Assembly: GCF_025716875.1 (NCBI RefSeq)
Contig: NZ_JAOVZB010000005.1
Coordinates: 248,001-312,000 of the forward strand
DNA: 64,000 nucleotides
Direction of reading: 5' to 3'
DNA from: Marinomonas sargassi
GTDB taxonomy: Bacteria; Pseudomonadota; Gammaproteobacteria; Pseudomonadales; Marinomonadaceae
Shown: positions 8,314 to 16,119 of the stretch, piece by piece
How the letters are laid out: each line of letters opens with the position of its first letter
Position numbering within the stretch: the stretch's first letter is position 1
Program-made: the position numbers and the translations under genes
The notes under the pieces: model-generated
Database searches by the model: none
What the model saw: only the letters and a program-made list of their open reading frames with translations
Told to the model about the DNA's origin: nothing

Positions 8314-9405
8314 ATGATCGCGATTCCTTTACCTTTTGTGGTTGCTATGCTGCTGGCGATATTAGCCGCTGTGCTGTTTATACAAAGAGAAGAAAACACG
8401 AAGCAGGCGTTTCTCTTTGTCGCCCTATGCGCTGTGACCACCACCATTGTCGGCCTACGCTGGACATTTGATTTACCAATATTTCGTTTATTACAGCCCG
8501 TTTTAGCTGCCTGTATTCCTGCCACTGCTTGGTACTGTTTTGCCAAAGCCCATAAGCAACAAGGTTTTCCAAAGTGGCATTTTTTACCGCCCATTTTGGT
8601 GCTGCTAGCGTCATTAACTTACCCATTCTGGCGGCCGCCATTAGACCCAGCCTTAACACTTTTGTATGTTGCCTATGGCGCTGCTTTAATTCGCATTTCT
8701 TTATCGGCAGATCATTTGCCAGAAAAAGTTCGATTATCGGATATGGAGAAAGCCCTAAAGGCGGAAAGAATTGCTGGCGCTATGCTCTTGATGTCCGCCG
8801 CTATTGATGGCGCATTAGCCATAGACTTCGCATTATTCTCAGGCCAACACACACTTATCATTCTTGCCATCGGCCATGCTGTTTTATTACCTGTATTGGC
8901 AGCGGCGGTGGTCATGCTGGGGTTAAGTGTGGCACCTGTGGAAACTTTAGAAGGTCCTTCTGAGCCCATAGAAGAAAAGCTATCAGGAAAAGAGAAAGAA
9001 GCCGTCATAGAAGAAGCTGACTTGAAAGTAAAAGAGGCCTCAAAAGAAACAGGACTTTCTGAAAATGATGCTTTGCAAATCATGGCTGCCGTCGACACCC
9101 TTTTCAAAGAAAAAGAAGCTTTCCTTGACCCTGATTTAACCCTAGATAGACTCGCGCGAAAAGTCTGTATTCCTGCCCGTCAAATATCGGCTGCTATCAA
9201 CCAAGTCCACGGCCGTAATGTCTCTCAAGTGGTCAATGAATACCGTATTGAAAGGGCCAAAGAGTTATTAGTATCTAGTGACAAAAACATCACTCAGATC
9301 TACATGGATTCTGGTTTTCAGACCAAGTCTAATTTTCATCGGGAATTTTCAAGAGTAACAGGACAAACGCCAAGCGCCTTCCGACGCTCTGCATCTGCTG
9401 AGTAA
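8314..9405 (+). CDS. Membrane-anchored AraC-family transcriptional regulator
   Basis: A 363-aa protein that combines about six or seven N-terminal membrane helices (residues 1-210) with a charged linker and a C-terminal AraC HTH domain (about 255-360). The second helix-turn-helix is visible in NITQIYMDSGFQTKSNFHREF, close to the AraC signature, and VTGQTPSAFRRS follows. Such proteins probably sense an envelope or membrane-soluble cue and bind DNA from the membrane. GGAG precedes the ATG. The repeated motifs upstream may be its own operators. Its target could be the divergent DUF805/lipoprotein pair. Ligand unknown. Confidence 0.88.
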   Translation: MIAIPLPFVVAMLLAILAAVLFIQREENTKQAFLFVALCAVTTTIVGLRWTFDLPIFRLLQPVLAACIPATAWYCFAKAHKQQGFPKWHFLPPILVLLASLTYPFWRPPLDPALTLLYVAYGAALIRISLSADHLPEKVRLSDMEKALKAERIAGAMLLMSAAIDGALAIDFALFSGQHTLIILAIGHAVLLPVLAAAVVMLGLSVAPVETLEGPSEPIEEKLSGKEKEAVIEEADLKVKEASKETGLSENDALQIMAAVDTLFKEKEAFLDPDLTLDRLARKVCIPARQISAAINQVHGRNVSQVVNEYRIERAKELLVSSDKNITQIYMDSGFQTKSNFHREFSRVTGQTPSAFRRSASAE

Positions 9406-9409
9406 AGAG

Positions 9410-10153
9410 TTATAAATCAAACTGTGAAGGCATTATGACCACATCGCGAATAGTCACATGGCGGGGGCGAGTAGCCATAAAGAGCAAGGTCTCTGCTACC
9501 TCTTTAGCTTCCATCAGACTGCCCGATGCTTTGGCTTCTTCGAGTTTCTCTTCTGGCCAGTCCGATAATAAAGAAGTAATAACAGGCCCCGGTGATACAG
9601 AGCCGACACGAACTCCAAAAGAGCAAACCTGTCGACGAATTGTTTGCACGAAACACTGCATGGCCCATTTCGATGAGGCATACACTGGCTCCCATGGAGT
9701 TGGAAAATGCCCCGCAAGGGAGCTGGTAATAAAGATGTCTCCTGTACCCCTTTCTTTCATATGGGGCAGCACATCGTGGACGTTTTTCATCACCACATTG
9801 ATGTTCAAATTCAGCATTCTATCAATCGCTTCATGACTGGCATCGGTTAAATCTCCACCCACATACAAGCCTGCGTTAGCGTGAAAAATATCGATTACTT
9901 GAATTGTTTCTAAAATACGAGGAATGAGAGCCGCACATTGTTCGCTGTCTAATAAATCTGCTGTAACGGTATGAAGTTCATCACCGTATTGCTCTTTTAA
10001 GTTGGCTAACGCGATATCGTCTCTATCGACAATCACCACAGTGGCACCTTCCGCCAGCATGATTTCGGCACTAGCCAAGCCAATACCAGAGGCACCGCCA
10101 GTCACCACAGCCACCTTACCTGTTAGTGCTTTTTCTCTTGTTAGATCTGACAT
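9410..10153 (-). CDS. Short-chain dehydrogenase/reductase (SDR)
   Basis: Classical SDR of 247 aa. The NAD(P)-binding motif TGGASGIG is at residues 18-25, NAG at 92-94, catalytic Ser near 143-144, Tyr157 and Lys161 in YASSK, and the PG motif in VSPGPV. The Asp at the end of beta-2 (VDRDD) suggests NAD preference. Such enzymes act on ribitol, sorbose or other polyols and ketones, but the substrate cannot be assigned. Its 3' end nearly meets the convergent AraC gene (4 bases). AAGGAG lies before the ATG. Confidence 0.9.
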   Translation of the reverse strand: MSDLTREKALTGKVAVVTGGASGIGLASAEIMLAEGATVVIVDRDDIALANLKEQYGDELHTVTADLLDSEQCAALIPRILETIQVIDIFHANAGLYVGGDLTDASHEAIDRMLNLNINVVMKNVHDVLPHMKERGTGDIFITSSLAGHFPTPWEPVYASSKWAMQCFVQTIRRQVCSFGVRVGSVSPGPVITSLLSDWPEEKLEEAKASGSLMEAKEVAETLLFMATRPRHVTIRDVVIMPSQFDL

Positions 10154-10213
10154 GGTTTCTCCTTATTATTATTTTGATGATCCATGATTAATTAGTGGTT
10201 TAATGTATTCGAG

Positions 10214-10789
10214 TTAACTCTCTCCATTACTTTTGACTACTGGTTGGCCATCAAGAAAAAAGGGTGAAGGGGAATGTTTTTTAGTAAGAAAGCCTCGCAT
10301 CATGAAATGAGCAATTTTAGGTAGGAAAGATAAGGGGAATCGAGGGTGTGTGTCTGCAGGCATGTCACCAATGGCGTATTTACCAAACGCTTTCATAATA
10401 ACTGGGCCTAATGCTTCTTGCTTTTCTTCCTCACTAGCAAACTTCATAAAGGTCACAGGGATACCAACAAAGGGCACGTTGGCTGAAGTCATAGTGTTAC
10501 CTATTGGTGTATTACAACAGCGGGTATGCCAACGGAATAAACCTTTTTCGCTTAGTTGCATACAAGTAATCTGCTCTTTACCTTCCGTTATCGTGAGATA
10601 CTGAGGGTAAGTTTGAAACAATTCTGTACCACCATGTTCATCCAGTATGGTGCCTGCCTGCCCCAAATTGGTGGCAAAACTCTGGCAATCACAACAAAGA
10701 CAAGACACATGAAAGTAATGACTTGCCTCTACTTTTAGTGAGCCTTTTACTTCCCCACATGAGCAGGCTAAAGAAACGGTTGTTGGCAT
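10214..10789 (-). CDS. Cys-rich zinc protein of the GFA/DUF6151 type
   Basis: A 191-aa soluble protein with CSCG near residue 9, CLCCDC near 30 and RCCNTP near 90, the pattern of structural zinc sites in the Mss4-like fold of glutathione-dependent formaldehyde-activating (GFA) proteins. The whole-length pattern fits DUF6151 best. No enzymatic role is established for that branch. I start it at 10789 because GGAG is six bases upstream; the ATG at 10792 leaves only three. It lies 60 bases downstream of, and on the same strand as, the SDR gene's promoter side, so the two are probably separate transcripts. Confidence 0.75.
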   Translation of the reverse strand: MPTTVSLACSCGEVKGSLKVEASHYFHVSCLCCDCQSFATNLGQAGTILDEHGGTELFQTYPQYLTITEGKEQITCMQLSEKGLFRWHTRCCNTPIGNTMTSANVPFVGIPVTFMKFASEEEKQEALGPVIMKAFGKYAIGDMPADTHPRFPLSFLPKIAHFMMRGFLTKKHSPSPFFLDGQPVVKSNGES

Positions 10790-11185
10790 CATTCACTCCT
10801 TTCATATTTGACTCTTAATGTAGCTATTAAATTAGGCTATCAATTTAGATCCTAAATTTAAATAATGAGTTTTATGCAATGCTTCATTCTAGCCGATTAT
10901 GAACCTAAAGCAGGCGTACCTACTAAGGTGAGAGAAAATATTCCTCACTCATTGAAGAAAGAGAAGGTATCTCCGCTCTATTCTAGGATAGGAAGGGCCT
11001 CATTCATTTGTCAGACAAATGTTAAAAAATAAACAGGAATCAGGTAGAATGTGCGGATATATGCCGATTTTAATAAAAACATAGAGCAAGCCTGAGCATT
11101 ACGGCACTTATATTTAAGGTGTTTTCTTTTCTAAAAAGCAAAACATCAAGGTTTGCTAAATCTGCCCTTTTGAAAGAGGTTTGTA
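10790..11185. other. Divergent intergenic region upstream of lyase, 396 bp
   Basis: No gene seen. It holds the promoter of the lyase gene, a GAAAGAGG ribosome-binding site just before its ATG, and a 17-bp perfect palindrome at 11005-11021. Confidence 0.6.
11005..11021. promoter_or_regulatory. 17-bp palindrome, candidate GntR/FadR-type operator
   Basis: CATTTGTC-A-GACAAATG is a perfect palindrome about 165 bp before the lyase start. The TTGTC-N-GACAA core resembles operators of FCD-type GntR regulators, which often control uronate catabolism. The assignment is inference. Confidence 0.45.
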
Positions 11186-13267
11186 ATGTCTGATAAGAAA
11201 TCTTTTGACGCGATTAAAGCGATCAAACTAGAAAACGATAAGTCCGCCGGTAACCTTGTGGATATTATGCCAATCCAAGTCCAAGAAGCCGATATTGACC
11301 TTTCTTTTCTGGATAACCTAAGCGTCGATCACCCTCGCTTATTAGTGCAAAGCAAAGACCTTGCTGCCTTCCGCGAAAACCTTAAAAACGATTCAAGCTA
11401 CTGCAAGTTTGATGCGTTCATGAGCAACTCGACCAATAAGTTTCTTGACACTGAACCTTATGCTGAGCCTCAGCCTTATCCAGAAGAAACGGTTGGCAAA
11501 GCTTCTTTATGGCGCCCTTTCTGGCGTCAGATGTACGTTAGCTGCCAAGAAGCATTCAACGCAACACGTAACCTATCTATCGCAGGTATCGTTTTAGAAG
11601 ACGAAGACATCATTGCCAAAGCAAAAGCATGGACATTGCAACTCGCTACTTACGATCCAGAGGGTGTGACATCTCGTGGTTACAACGATGAAGCGGCTTT
11701 CCGTGTTATCGCGGCTATGGCTTGGGGTTATGACTGGTTACACGCTTACTTATCTGACGAAGAACGTGAAACTATCAAGCAAGCTTTGATCACTCGCTTA
11801 GAAGAGATCATGCACCACTTGCAAGTTACTGTGGACCTATTAGCGAACCCTCTAAATAGCCATGGTGTTCGTAGTATCAGTTCTGCAGTGATTCCAACTT
11901 GTATTGCACTTTACAACGAATACCCGAAAGCCCGTGATTACATTGAATACGGTATAGAGTACTACGCCAAGCATTACCCACCATGGGGCGGTCAAGATGG
12001 CGCATGGGCAGAAGGTCCTGACTACTGGAATACGCAAATGGCCTTCCTTGGTGAGTCTTTTGACCTGCTGAAAAGCTACACTTCTATCAACATGTTCAAC
12101 AAAGAGTTCTATAAAAACACGGGCGACTTCCCACTTTACTGTATGCCTGTTCACTCTAAGCGCGCGAGCTTCTGTGACCAATCTAGTATCGGTGACTTCC
12201 CGGGGCTAAAACTGGCTTACAACATCAAGCACTTTGCTGGTGTAAACAACAAGCCTGAATACATCTGGTACTACAACCAGCTGAAAGCGCGTGATACCGA
12301 AGCACACACCAAGTTCTACAACTTCGGTTGGTGGGACTTTGGTTATGACGATTTGCGTTTTGACTACCTATGGAATGACATGCCAGAAGTAGCGCCTTCT
12401 AACGAGCCGCTATTGAAAGTCTTCCCAATCACAGGTTGGGCAGCCTTCCACAGCAATATGACAAACCGTGAAGAACACATCCACATGGTTTACAAATGTA
12501 GTCCGTTTGGTTCTATCAGCCATTCACACGGTGACCAGAACGCCTACACATTGCACGCTTTTGGTGACACATTAGCGGCTATCACTGGCTACTACGGTGG
12601 TTTCGGTGTGGACATGCACATCAAATGGCGTCGTCGTACTTTCTCGAAAAACCTACCATTGTTTGATGGCAAAGGTCAGTACGCTGAAAACACCACGACT
12701 AAGTTCGAAGGTGAGCACCAAGACCGTTACTGTATTGAAGCTGGCGGTAAAATCAGCGACTACGATACAGAGTCTGAAGTCTTGTTTGTTGAAGGTGATG
12801 CATCAACCTCTTACCAATTCCACAATCCAGAGCTAGAAAGCTACAAGCGTAAAATCTGGTTTGCCAAAGGTAAGGTCTTTGTTATGCGCGACACGGCAAC
12901 AATGAAGGTTGAGCAAGACCTAACGTGGAACCTGCACACAACTTTTGGCACAGAAACAGCGAAAGACGCTTTCCAGATCATTGGTGATAATGCGGTATTA
13001 GACGTTTCTTTCATTAACGATTGCACAGACGACCTTGTGTCTATCGACAATGTGGAAGGCTTTGGTGAAGTTGACCCAGCTGAATACGCTGACTTAGAAG
13101 TTCACAGCCATGTTGAAGCCAAGTTCAAAGCGAAGAAAGAACACAACATTCTTACGCTACTTGTACCAAGTAAAGCTGAAGGTGCTAAAACTCAGGTGTC
13201 TCATAAGCTAGTTGGTAACTCTTTAGAATTAACGATTGATGGCGAAACGGTAACGATTGAACTTTAA
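11186..13267 (+). CDS. Heparinase II/III-like polysaccharide lyase (oligo-alginate lyase type, DUF4962)
   Basis: A 693-aa protein with an N-terminal (alpha/alpha) toroid domain and a C-terminal beta-sandwich, the build of PL15/PL17-like exolyases and other heparinase II/III proteins. The toroid shows WNTQMAFLGE and NSHGVRSIS; the sandwich begins with the conserved HSHGDQNAY (His446, His448, Asp450). No signal peptide is present, so it probably acts in the cytoplasm on imported unsaturated oligosaccharides, releasing 4-deoxy-uronate units by beta-elimination. Substrate (alginate or another uronan) is not proven. Codon use looks optimised for high expression. It stands alone, without transporter or KDG-pathway genes nearby. 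A terminator follows at 13316. Confidence 0.75.
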   Translation: MSDKKSFDAIKAIKLENDKSAGNLVDIMPIQVQEADIDLSFLDNLSVDHPRLLVQSKDLAAFRENLKNDSSYCKFDAFMSNSTNKFLDTEPYAEPQPYPEETVGKASLWRPFWRQMYVSCQEAFNATRNLSIAGIVLEDEDIIAKAKAWTLQLATYDPEGVTSRGYNDEAAFRVIAAMAWGYDWLHAYLSDEERETIKQALITRLEEIMHHLQVTVDLLANPLNSHGVRSISSAVIPTCIALYNEYPKARDYIEYGIEYYAKHYPPWGGQDGAWAEGPDYWNTQMAFLGESFDLLKSYTSINMFNKEFYKNTGDFPLYCMPVHSKRASFCDQSSIGDFPGLKLAYNIKHFAGVNNKPEYIWYYNQLKARDTEAHTKFYNFGWWDFGYDDLRFDYLWNDMPEVAPSNEPLLKVFPITGWAAFHSNMTNREEHIHMVYKCSPFGSISHSHGDQNAYTLHAFGDTLAAITGYYGGFGVDMHIKWRRRTFSKNLPLFDGKGQYAENTTTKFEGEHQDRYCIEAGGKISDYDTESEVLFVEGDASTSYQFHNPELESYKRKIWFAKGKVFVMRDTATMKVEQDLTWNLHTTFGTETAKDAFQIIGDNAVLDVSFINDCTDDLVSIDNVEGFGEVDPAEYADLEVHSHVEAKFKAKKEHNILTLLVPSKAEGAKTQVSHKLVGNSLELTIDGETVTIEL

Positions 13268-13315
13268 TCACGCAAAAATGTACGCATAAGTACATTTTAA
13301 GCCAGTCATAAAAAA

Positions 13316-13343
13316 GCCACTTCACATTGTGAAGTGGCTTTTT
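13316..13343. terminator. Bidirectional terminator after lyase gene
   Basis: GCCACTTCA pairs with TGAAGTGGC around a short loop, with A-run before and T-run after. It can serve both the lyase and the convergent ClpP-like gene. It forms the start of a direct repeat found again at 14712. Confidence 0.85.
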
Positions 13344-13432
13344 ATTTGATCGTCATTTAGCTTTGAAGGGGGCTATCGTGACGTCTAGCTTCTTACATTT
13401 AGGAGCTACTTTTCATAACCGCTTTTAAGAGC
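13319..13432. repeat. Direct repeat copy 1 (gene 3' end plus flank)
   Basis: Bases 13319-13390 match 14712-14783 with a single difference in 72. After a short divergent spacer, 13406-13432 (the last codons of the ClpP-like gene) match 14795-14821 at 23 of 27 positions. Confidence 0.85.
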
Positions 13433-14176
13433 CTTTATTTCCGAGAAAAGCACAGACTGAATACGCCCACTTTTAAGCTTTTCATTCTGGTGCCACTCCC
13501 CATCTTTCAACTCAACCCCTTTAATGCCAAGCTTCTTCATTTCATTTTCATCATAATAAAAACCTAATATAGGTTCTTCCACGATCAATCCACTATCGGC
13601 ATGTCTTAGCCTCAAACCTGTTAAAACTTCTTTATCCATAAAACTAGGGTCAAGATCTATTGCTTCAAAAAAAAGGCGATCCTTTGAAAGCAACAGTTTC
13701 CTTTCAAAAAGAGCCTGATCTATAAATACACCAAGCTCATTCTCTGCAGTCACATTCTTTTCTTTCGCGTACTTATACATAATATCAAGATATGTATCTT
13801 TGTCTTTCAGAAAACTTCCCAAATATCGACCAGTCCAAAAAAGCCTACTCTTCGAATTTAATATTTTCTTACTTCCAGCTAAAAAAACATAGTCAGCACA
13901 AGGGCCAACACAATATTGGTCAACCTCCACTTCGATTTGATGGTCATGTATCCATTTAGCTAATAGCAAACTAGAATAACTATCCCCACCGAGGCTATTT
14001 ATTACTATTCGTGTGGGCTTTATCTCTGCTTGTTGATAAGCGTCATTTATTTTTTTAAGTTGTACTTTATCAATTTTCCCATTAATAAAGAGTTGTGAAT
14101 TCACAGATTTTTTTTCTGAATCATTCGCAAACACACTCCCCGAAAAAAGAATAATGAATACATATAGATAAAACAT
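13406..14176 (-). CDS. Exported ClpP/crotonase-fold protein, probably lacking the catalytic serine
   Basis: A 256-aa protein with a signal peptide (cleavage near VFANDS, residue 18). Residues 30-120 resemble the periplasmic ClpP-like family: INSLGGDSYSSLLLAKWI, then the Cys pair in CVGPCADYVFLAG. Relatives usually have CxSxC or CVSSCANY here, with the serine as candidate nucleophile; this copy has Gly-Pro in place of Ser-Ser. It may be a non-catalytic or substrate-binding version. GGGGAAG precedes the ATG. It is AT-rich, flanked by a direct repeat and an IS remnant, so it was probably acquired. No function assigned. Confidence 0.65.
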   Translation of the reverse strand: MFYLYVFIILFSGSVFANDSEKKSVNSQLFINGKIDKVQLKKINDAYQQAEIKPTRIVINSLGGDSYSSLLLAKWIHDHQIEVEVDQYCVGPCADYVFLAGSKKILNSKSRLFWTGRYLGSFLKDKDTYLDIMYKYAKEKNVTAENELGVFIDQALFERKLLLSKDRLFFEAIDLDPSFMDKEVLTGLRLRHADSGLIVEEPILGFYYDENEMKKLGIKGVELKDGEWHQNEKLKSGRIQSVLFSEIKALKSGYEK

Positions 14177-14394
14177 TTCTTCCCCTTAAACCTTATGAAA
14201 TAAGATAAGCTCTCATAGCATTATTTAAATGCTCTTTACACCACACTGATATAGAGCACTAAAGTCATCATTGTTAATTTTACTTTAGCAACAAACACTT
14301 ACAGAGTAAAAAAACGAAATTAGCCATGTATAAACTATATTATAATACTAATCGGCGCTACCCTTGTAACTAATATAAGTCAGAATTTTTGACA
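14177..14394. other. AT-rich intergenic segment in rearranged patch
   Basis: Holds the promoter of the ClpP-like gene. It may include the undetectable remains of the 5' part of the IS3 element. No other structure seen. Confidence 0.4.
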
Positions 14395-14693
14395 ACCTTA
14401 AGATCGAATATTTCAAGAGCCAAACAATACGAATCTATTAAATTTAACAATACTTGTCTAAAAGGGCTAAAACAAAGCATGTCGAGAAAAGTCAATTTCT
14501 TAGACAATGCGGTTTCGAGAACTTTTTTCGGAATATTAAAGACAGAGATGTTGCACAATGAAGAATTTGAAAATGTTGAGGATCTGATTGAAAAATCAAA
14601 AAATATTACAATCACGAACGAATTGAGCAGAAACTAAAAGGCCTGAGTCCACTAGCGTATCGAAATCAGGCCTTGGTATCCGCTAAGAAATGA
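14395..14693 (+). pseudogene. IS3-family transposase, C-terminal fragment with frameshift
   Basis: The first reading frame gives KQSMSRK, NFLDNAV and FFGILKTEM, the C-terminal DDE region of IS3-family OrfB including the third acidic residue. Near 14607 the reading shifts, and the other frame continues as YNHERIEQKLKGLSPLAYR and stops at 14693, which is the normal end of these transposases. The N-terminal two-thirds is missing, so the gene is dead. Confidence 0.85.
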
Positions 14694-14711
14694 GTCCAAC
14701 TTTATGGGAGT
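14694..14711 (+). mobile_element. Right end of decayed IS3-family element
   Basis: The bases GTCCAACTTTATGGGAG after the transposase stop resemble IS3-group terminal repeats. The direct repeat copy 2 begins at the next base, so this is probably the exact insertion edge. The left end was not found. Confidence 0.6.
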
Positions 14712-14821
14712 ACTTCACATTGTGAAGTGGCTTTTTATTTGCTCGTCATTTAGCTTTGAAGGGGGCTATCGTGACGTCTAGCTGCTTTGAACAACTACTT
14801 TTCGCAACAGCTTTTAATAGC
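14712..14821. repeat. Direct repeat copy 2, truncated terminator plus gene 3' remnant
   Basis: Near-identical to 13319-13390, then a degenerate copy of the last codons and stop of the ClpP-like gene (14795-14821). The left arm of the terminator hairpin is cut short by the IS end. The remnant runs into the stop codon of the L36 gene. Confidence 0.8.
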
Positions 14822-14964
14822 TACTTTCTTTTTCCACCTTTACCCTGTACCGCTTTAAAGCGAGGGTTTGTTTTACAAATCACAAAAACACGACCACGGC
14901 GCTTTACCACTTGGCAATCTTTATGGCGAGTTTTAGCACTTTTTAGTGATGAAAGAACATTCAT
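14821..14964 (-). CDS. rpmJ2: 50S ribosomal protein L36, type B (zinc-independent)
   Basis: A 47-aa protein starting [14 protein letters not shown], with [20 protein letters not shown] and a basic C-terminus. It is the longer type-B L36 (YkgO-like) without the full zinc-ribbon set. It replaces zinc-binding L36 when zinc is short. Its ATG overlaps the TGA of the L31 gene (ATGA), so the two are translated together. Its stop codon abuts the repeated sequence at 14712-14821. Confidence 0.93.
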   Translation of the reverse strand: MNVLSSLKSAKTRHKDCQVVKRRGRVFVICKTNPRFKAVQGKGGKRK

Positions 14965-15227
14965 TTGCTACTCCTTTTTGCACTACGAGAACCAAAGCGA
15001 CGTTTGAAGTTTTGTACGCGACCTTCAAGCTCTGTAGAACGCTGTTTACCTGTGTAATATGGATGTGACGCCGAAGAAATATCGATCGTTTGATAAGGGT
15101 ATTCCTCACCATCTGTCCACTTCATCGTTTGCGTTGTCTTTAATGTTGACCCAATAAGAAAATACGTGTCTTCACTGGTATCATGAAACAGTACTTTACG
15201 ATATTCGGGATGTATATTTGCTTTCAT
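14961..15227 (-). CDS. rpmE2: 50S ribosomal protein L31, type B (zinc-independent)
   Basis: An 88-aa L31 of type [28 protein letters not shown] and [10 protein letters not shown] match the YkgM/RpmE2 family, and the CxxC zinc ligands of type A are absent. In other bacteria it replaces zinc-bearing L31 under zinc starvation and frees zinc. AAGGG precedes the ATG, and a Zur-like palindrome lies 15 bases upstream. It forms an operon with L36 type B. Confidence 0.95.
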   Translation of the reverse strand: MKANIHPEYRKVLFHDTSEDTYFLIGSTLKTTQTMKWTDGEEYPYQTIDISSASHPYYTGKQRSTELEGRVQNFKRRFGSRSAKRSSK

Positions 15228-15241
15228 ACTGAACCCTTAAT

Positions 15242-15259
15242 GATATGTTATAACATTTC
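15242..15259. promoter_or_regulatory. Zur-box-like palindrome
   Basis: GATATGTTATAACATTTC has a perfect 12-bp core ATGTTATAACAT. The reverse strand reads GAAATGTTATAACATATC, whose left half equals the enterobacterial Zur half-site GAAATGTTATA. Position directly before L31B fits zinc repression. Assignment is by similarity and context. Confidence 0.65.
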
Positions 15260-15347
15260 ATATGATATCGATTTTCAAATTTATTACAAGCCCCAATACT
15301 CTAGGAAAAACTCTCCCCCGCTTTCACCTAACAAGAAAAAATGAAAA

Positions 15348-16004
15348 TCAAAGCCTCTCTACTAGCTCTAAAATAGCCTGTTTAGCCTTCTCCACTGACA
15401 TTTCATGTCGATCATCTGAAAACTCTTGATACTCAGAACCAATTTCATAAAAACAGCTCGCTCCCAAGTACTTAGAAAGCTCTTTAATATGTGGTCCTAA
15501 ATGGTTCATCTGCTCCCGCACACCACCAGCTCCAAAGCCAAACTCACCACAGGATGTCAGCAAGACAACGCTCTTGCCAGACAATACAGGCTCAATAGGA
15601 AAGTCACCTCTTGCAAGATCAAAGCTAAAGGTTTTATTCACACGCATAATTTGATCAAACCATGCTTTTAATATCGCAGGCATGCCGTAGTTATACATTG
15701 GGGATGTAATAACAACGAGATCCGCTTTTGTTACCTCTTCAAAATAACTATCTGACTGAGCCAATATTGATTTCTGTGATGAGGTTCTCTCTGCTTCGGA
15801 AGTAAATGCAGCGGCAATCCAGTCTTGGCAAATAAAGTTCGGAGGATTAAGGCATAAATCTCTATAAGTAAGTACATCTTGATGATTTTTATTCATCCAT
15901 AGATCAACAAAATAGCGTCCAAGCCCTTTTGAAATAGAGTTATAACTTGCTGTTTCGTTGTCAGTGCGACGTACACTAGAATCAATATGTAATATATTTT
16001 TCAT
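15348..16004 (-). CDS. FMN-dependent NADH-azoreductase / NAD(P)H quinone reductase (AzoR-like)
   Basis: A 218-aa flavodoxin-fold reductase. It opens with ILHIDSSVR, the phosphate-binding loop of AzoR. MYNYGMPAILKAWFDQIMRV and the TSCGEFG segment match the FMN-contact regions of the family. Such enzymes reduce quinones and azo compounds with NADH and protect against thiol or quinone stress. The gene is divergent from a LysR regulator that probably controls it. It differs from E. coli AzoR in the N-terminal part, so strict orthology is not claimed. Confidence 0.85.
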   Translation of the reverse strand: MKNILHIDSSVRRTDNETASYNSISKGLGRYFVDLWMNKNHQDVLTYRDLCLNPPNFICQDWIAAAFTSEAERTSSQKSILAQSDSYFEEVTKADLVVITSPMYNYGMPAILKAWFDQIMRVNKTFSFDLARGDFPIEPVLSGKSVVLLTSCGEFGFGAGGVREQMNHLGPHIKELSKYLGASCFYEIGSEYQEFSDDRHEMSVEKAKQAILELVERL

Positions 16005-16049
16005 GATTTTATACCTAGATTATGAATAATTTGTAGGTATATTCTGTCT

Positions 16050-16062
16050 GGTGTAAAACACC
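16050..16062. promoter_or_regulatory. Small palindrome between azoreductase and LysR genes
   Basis: GGTGT-AAA-ACACC lies midway in the divergent promoter. It fits the T-N11-A style of LysR sites only loosely. Confidence 0.35.
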
Positions 16063-16119
16063 GCGACAAATGATAGTATTTTTCTTATAAAGTAGTATTT
16101 CTCATGCATAGGTTGTTTA

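Noticed and set aside
8250..8807. Several ORFs on the minus strand and other frames within the AraC gene
   Set aside because: They are antisense or out-of-frame readings of the membrane domain with no start signals.
14389..14637. 82-aa intact small protein
   Set aside because: The reading is only a frameshifted piece of an IS3 transposase. The true C-terminus continues in another frame to 14693.
14756..15007. 83-aa ORF on the plus strand
   Set aside because: It is antisense to the well-supported L36 and L31 genes.
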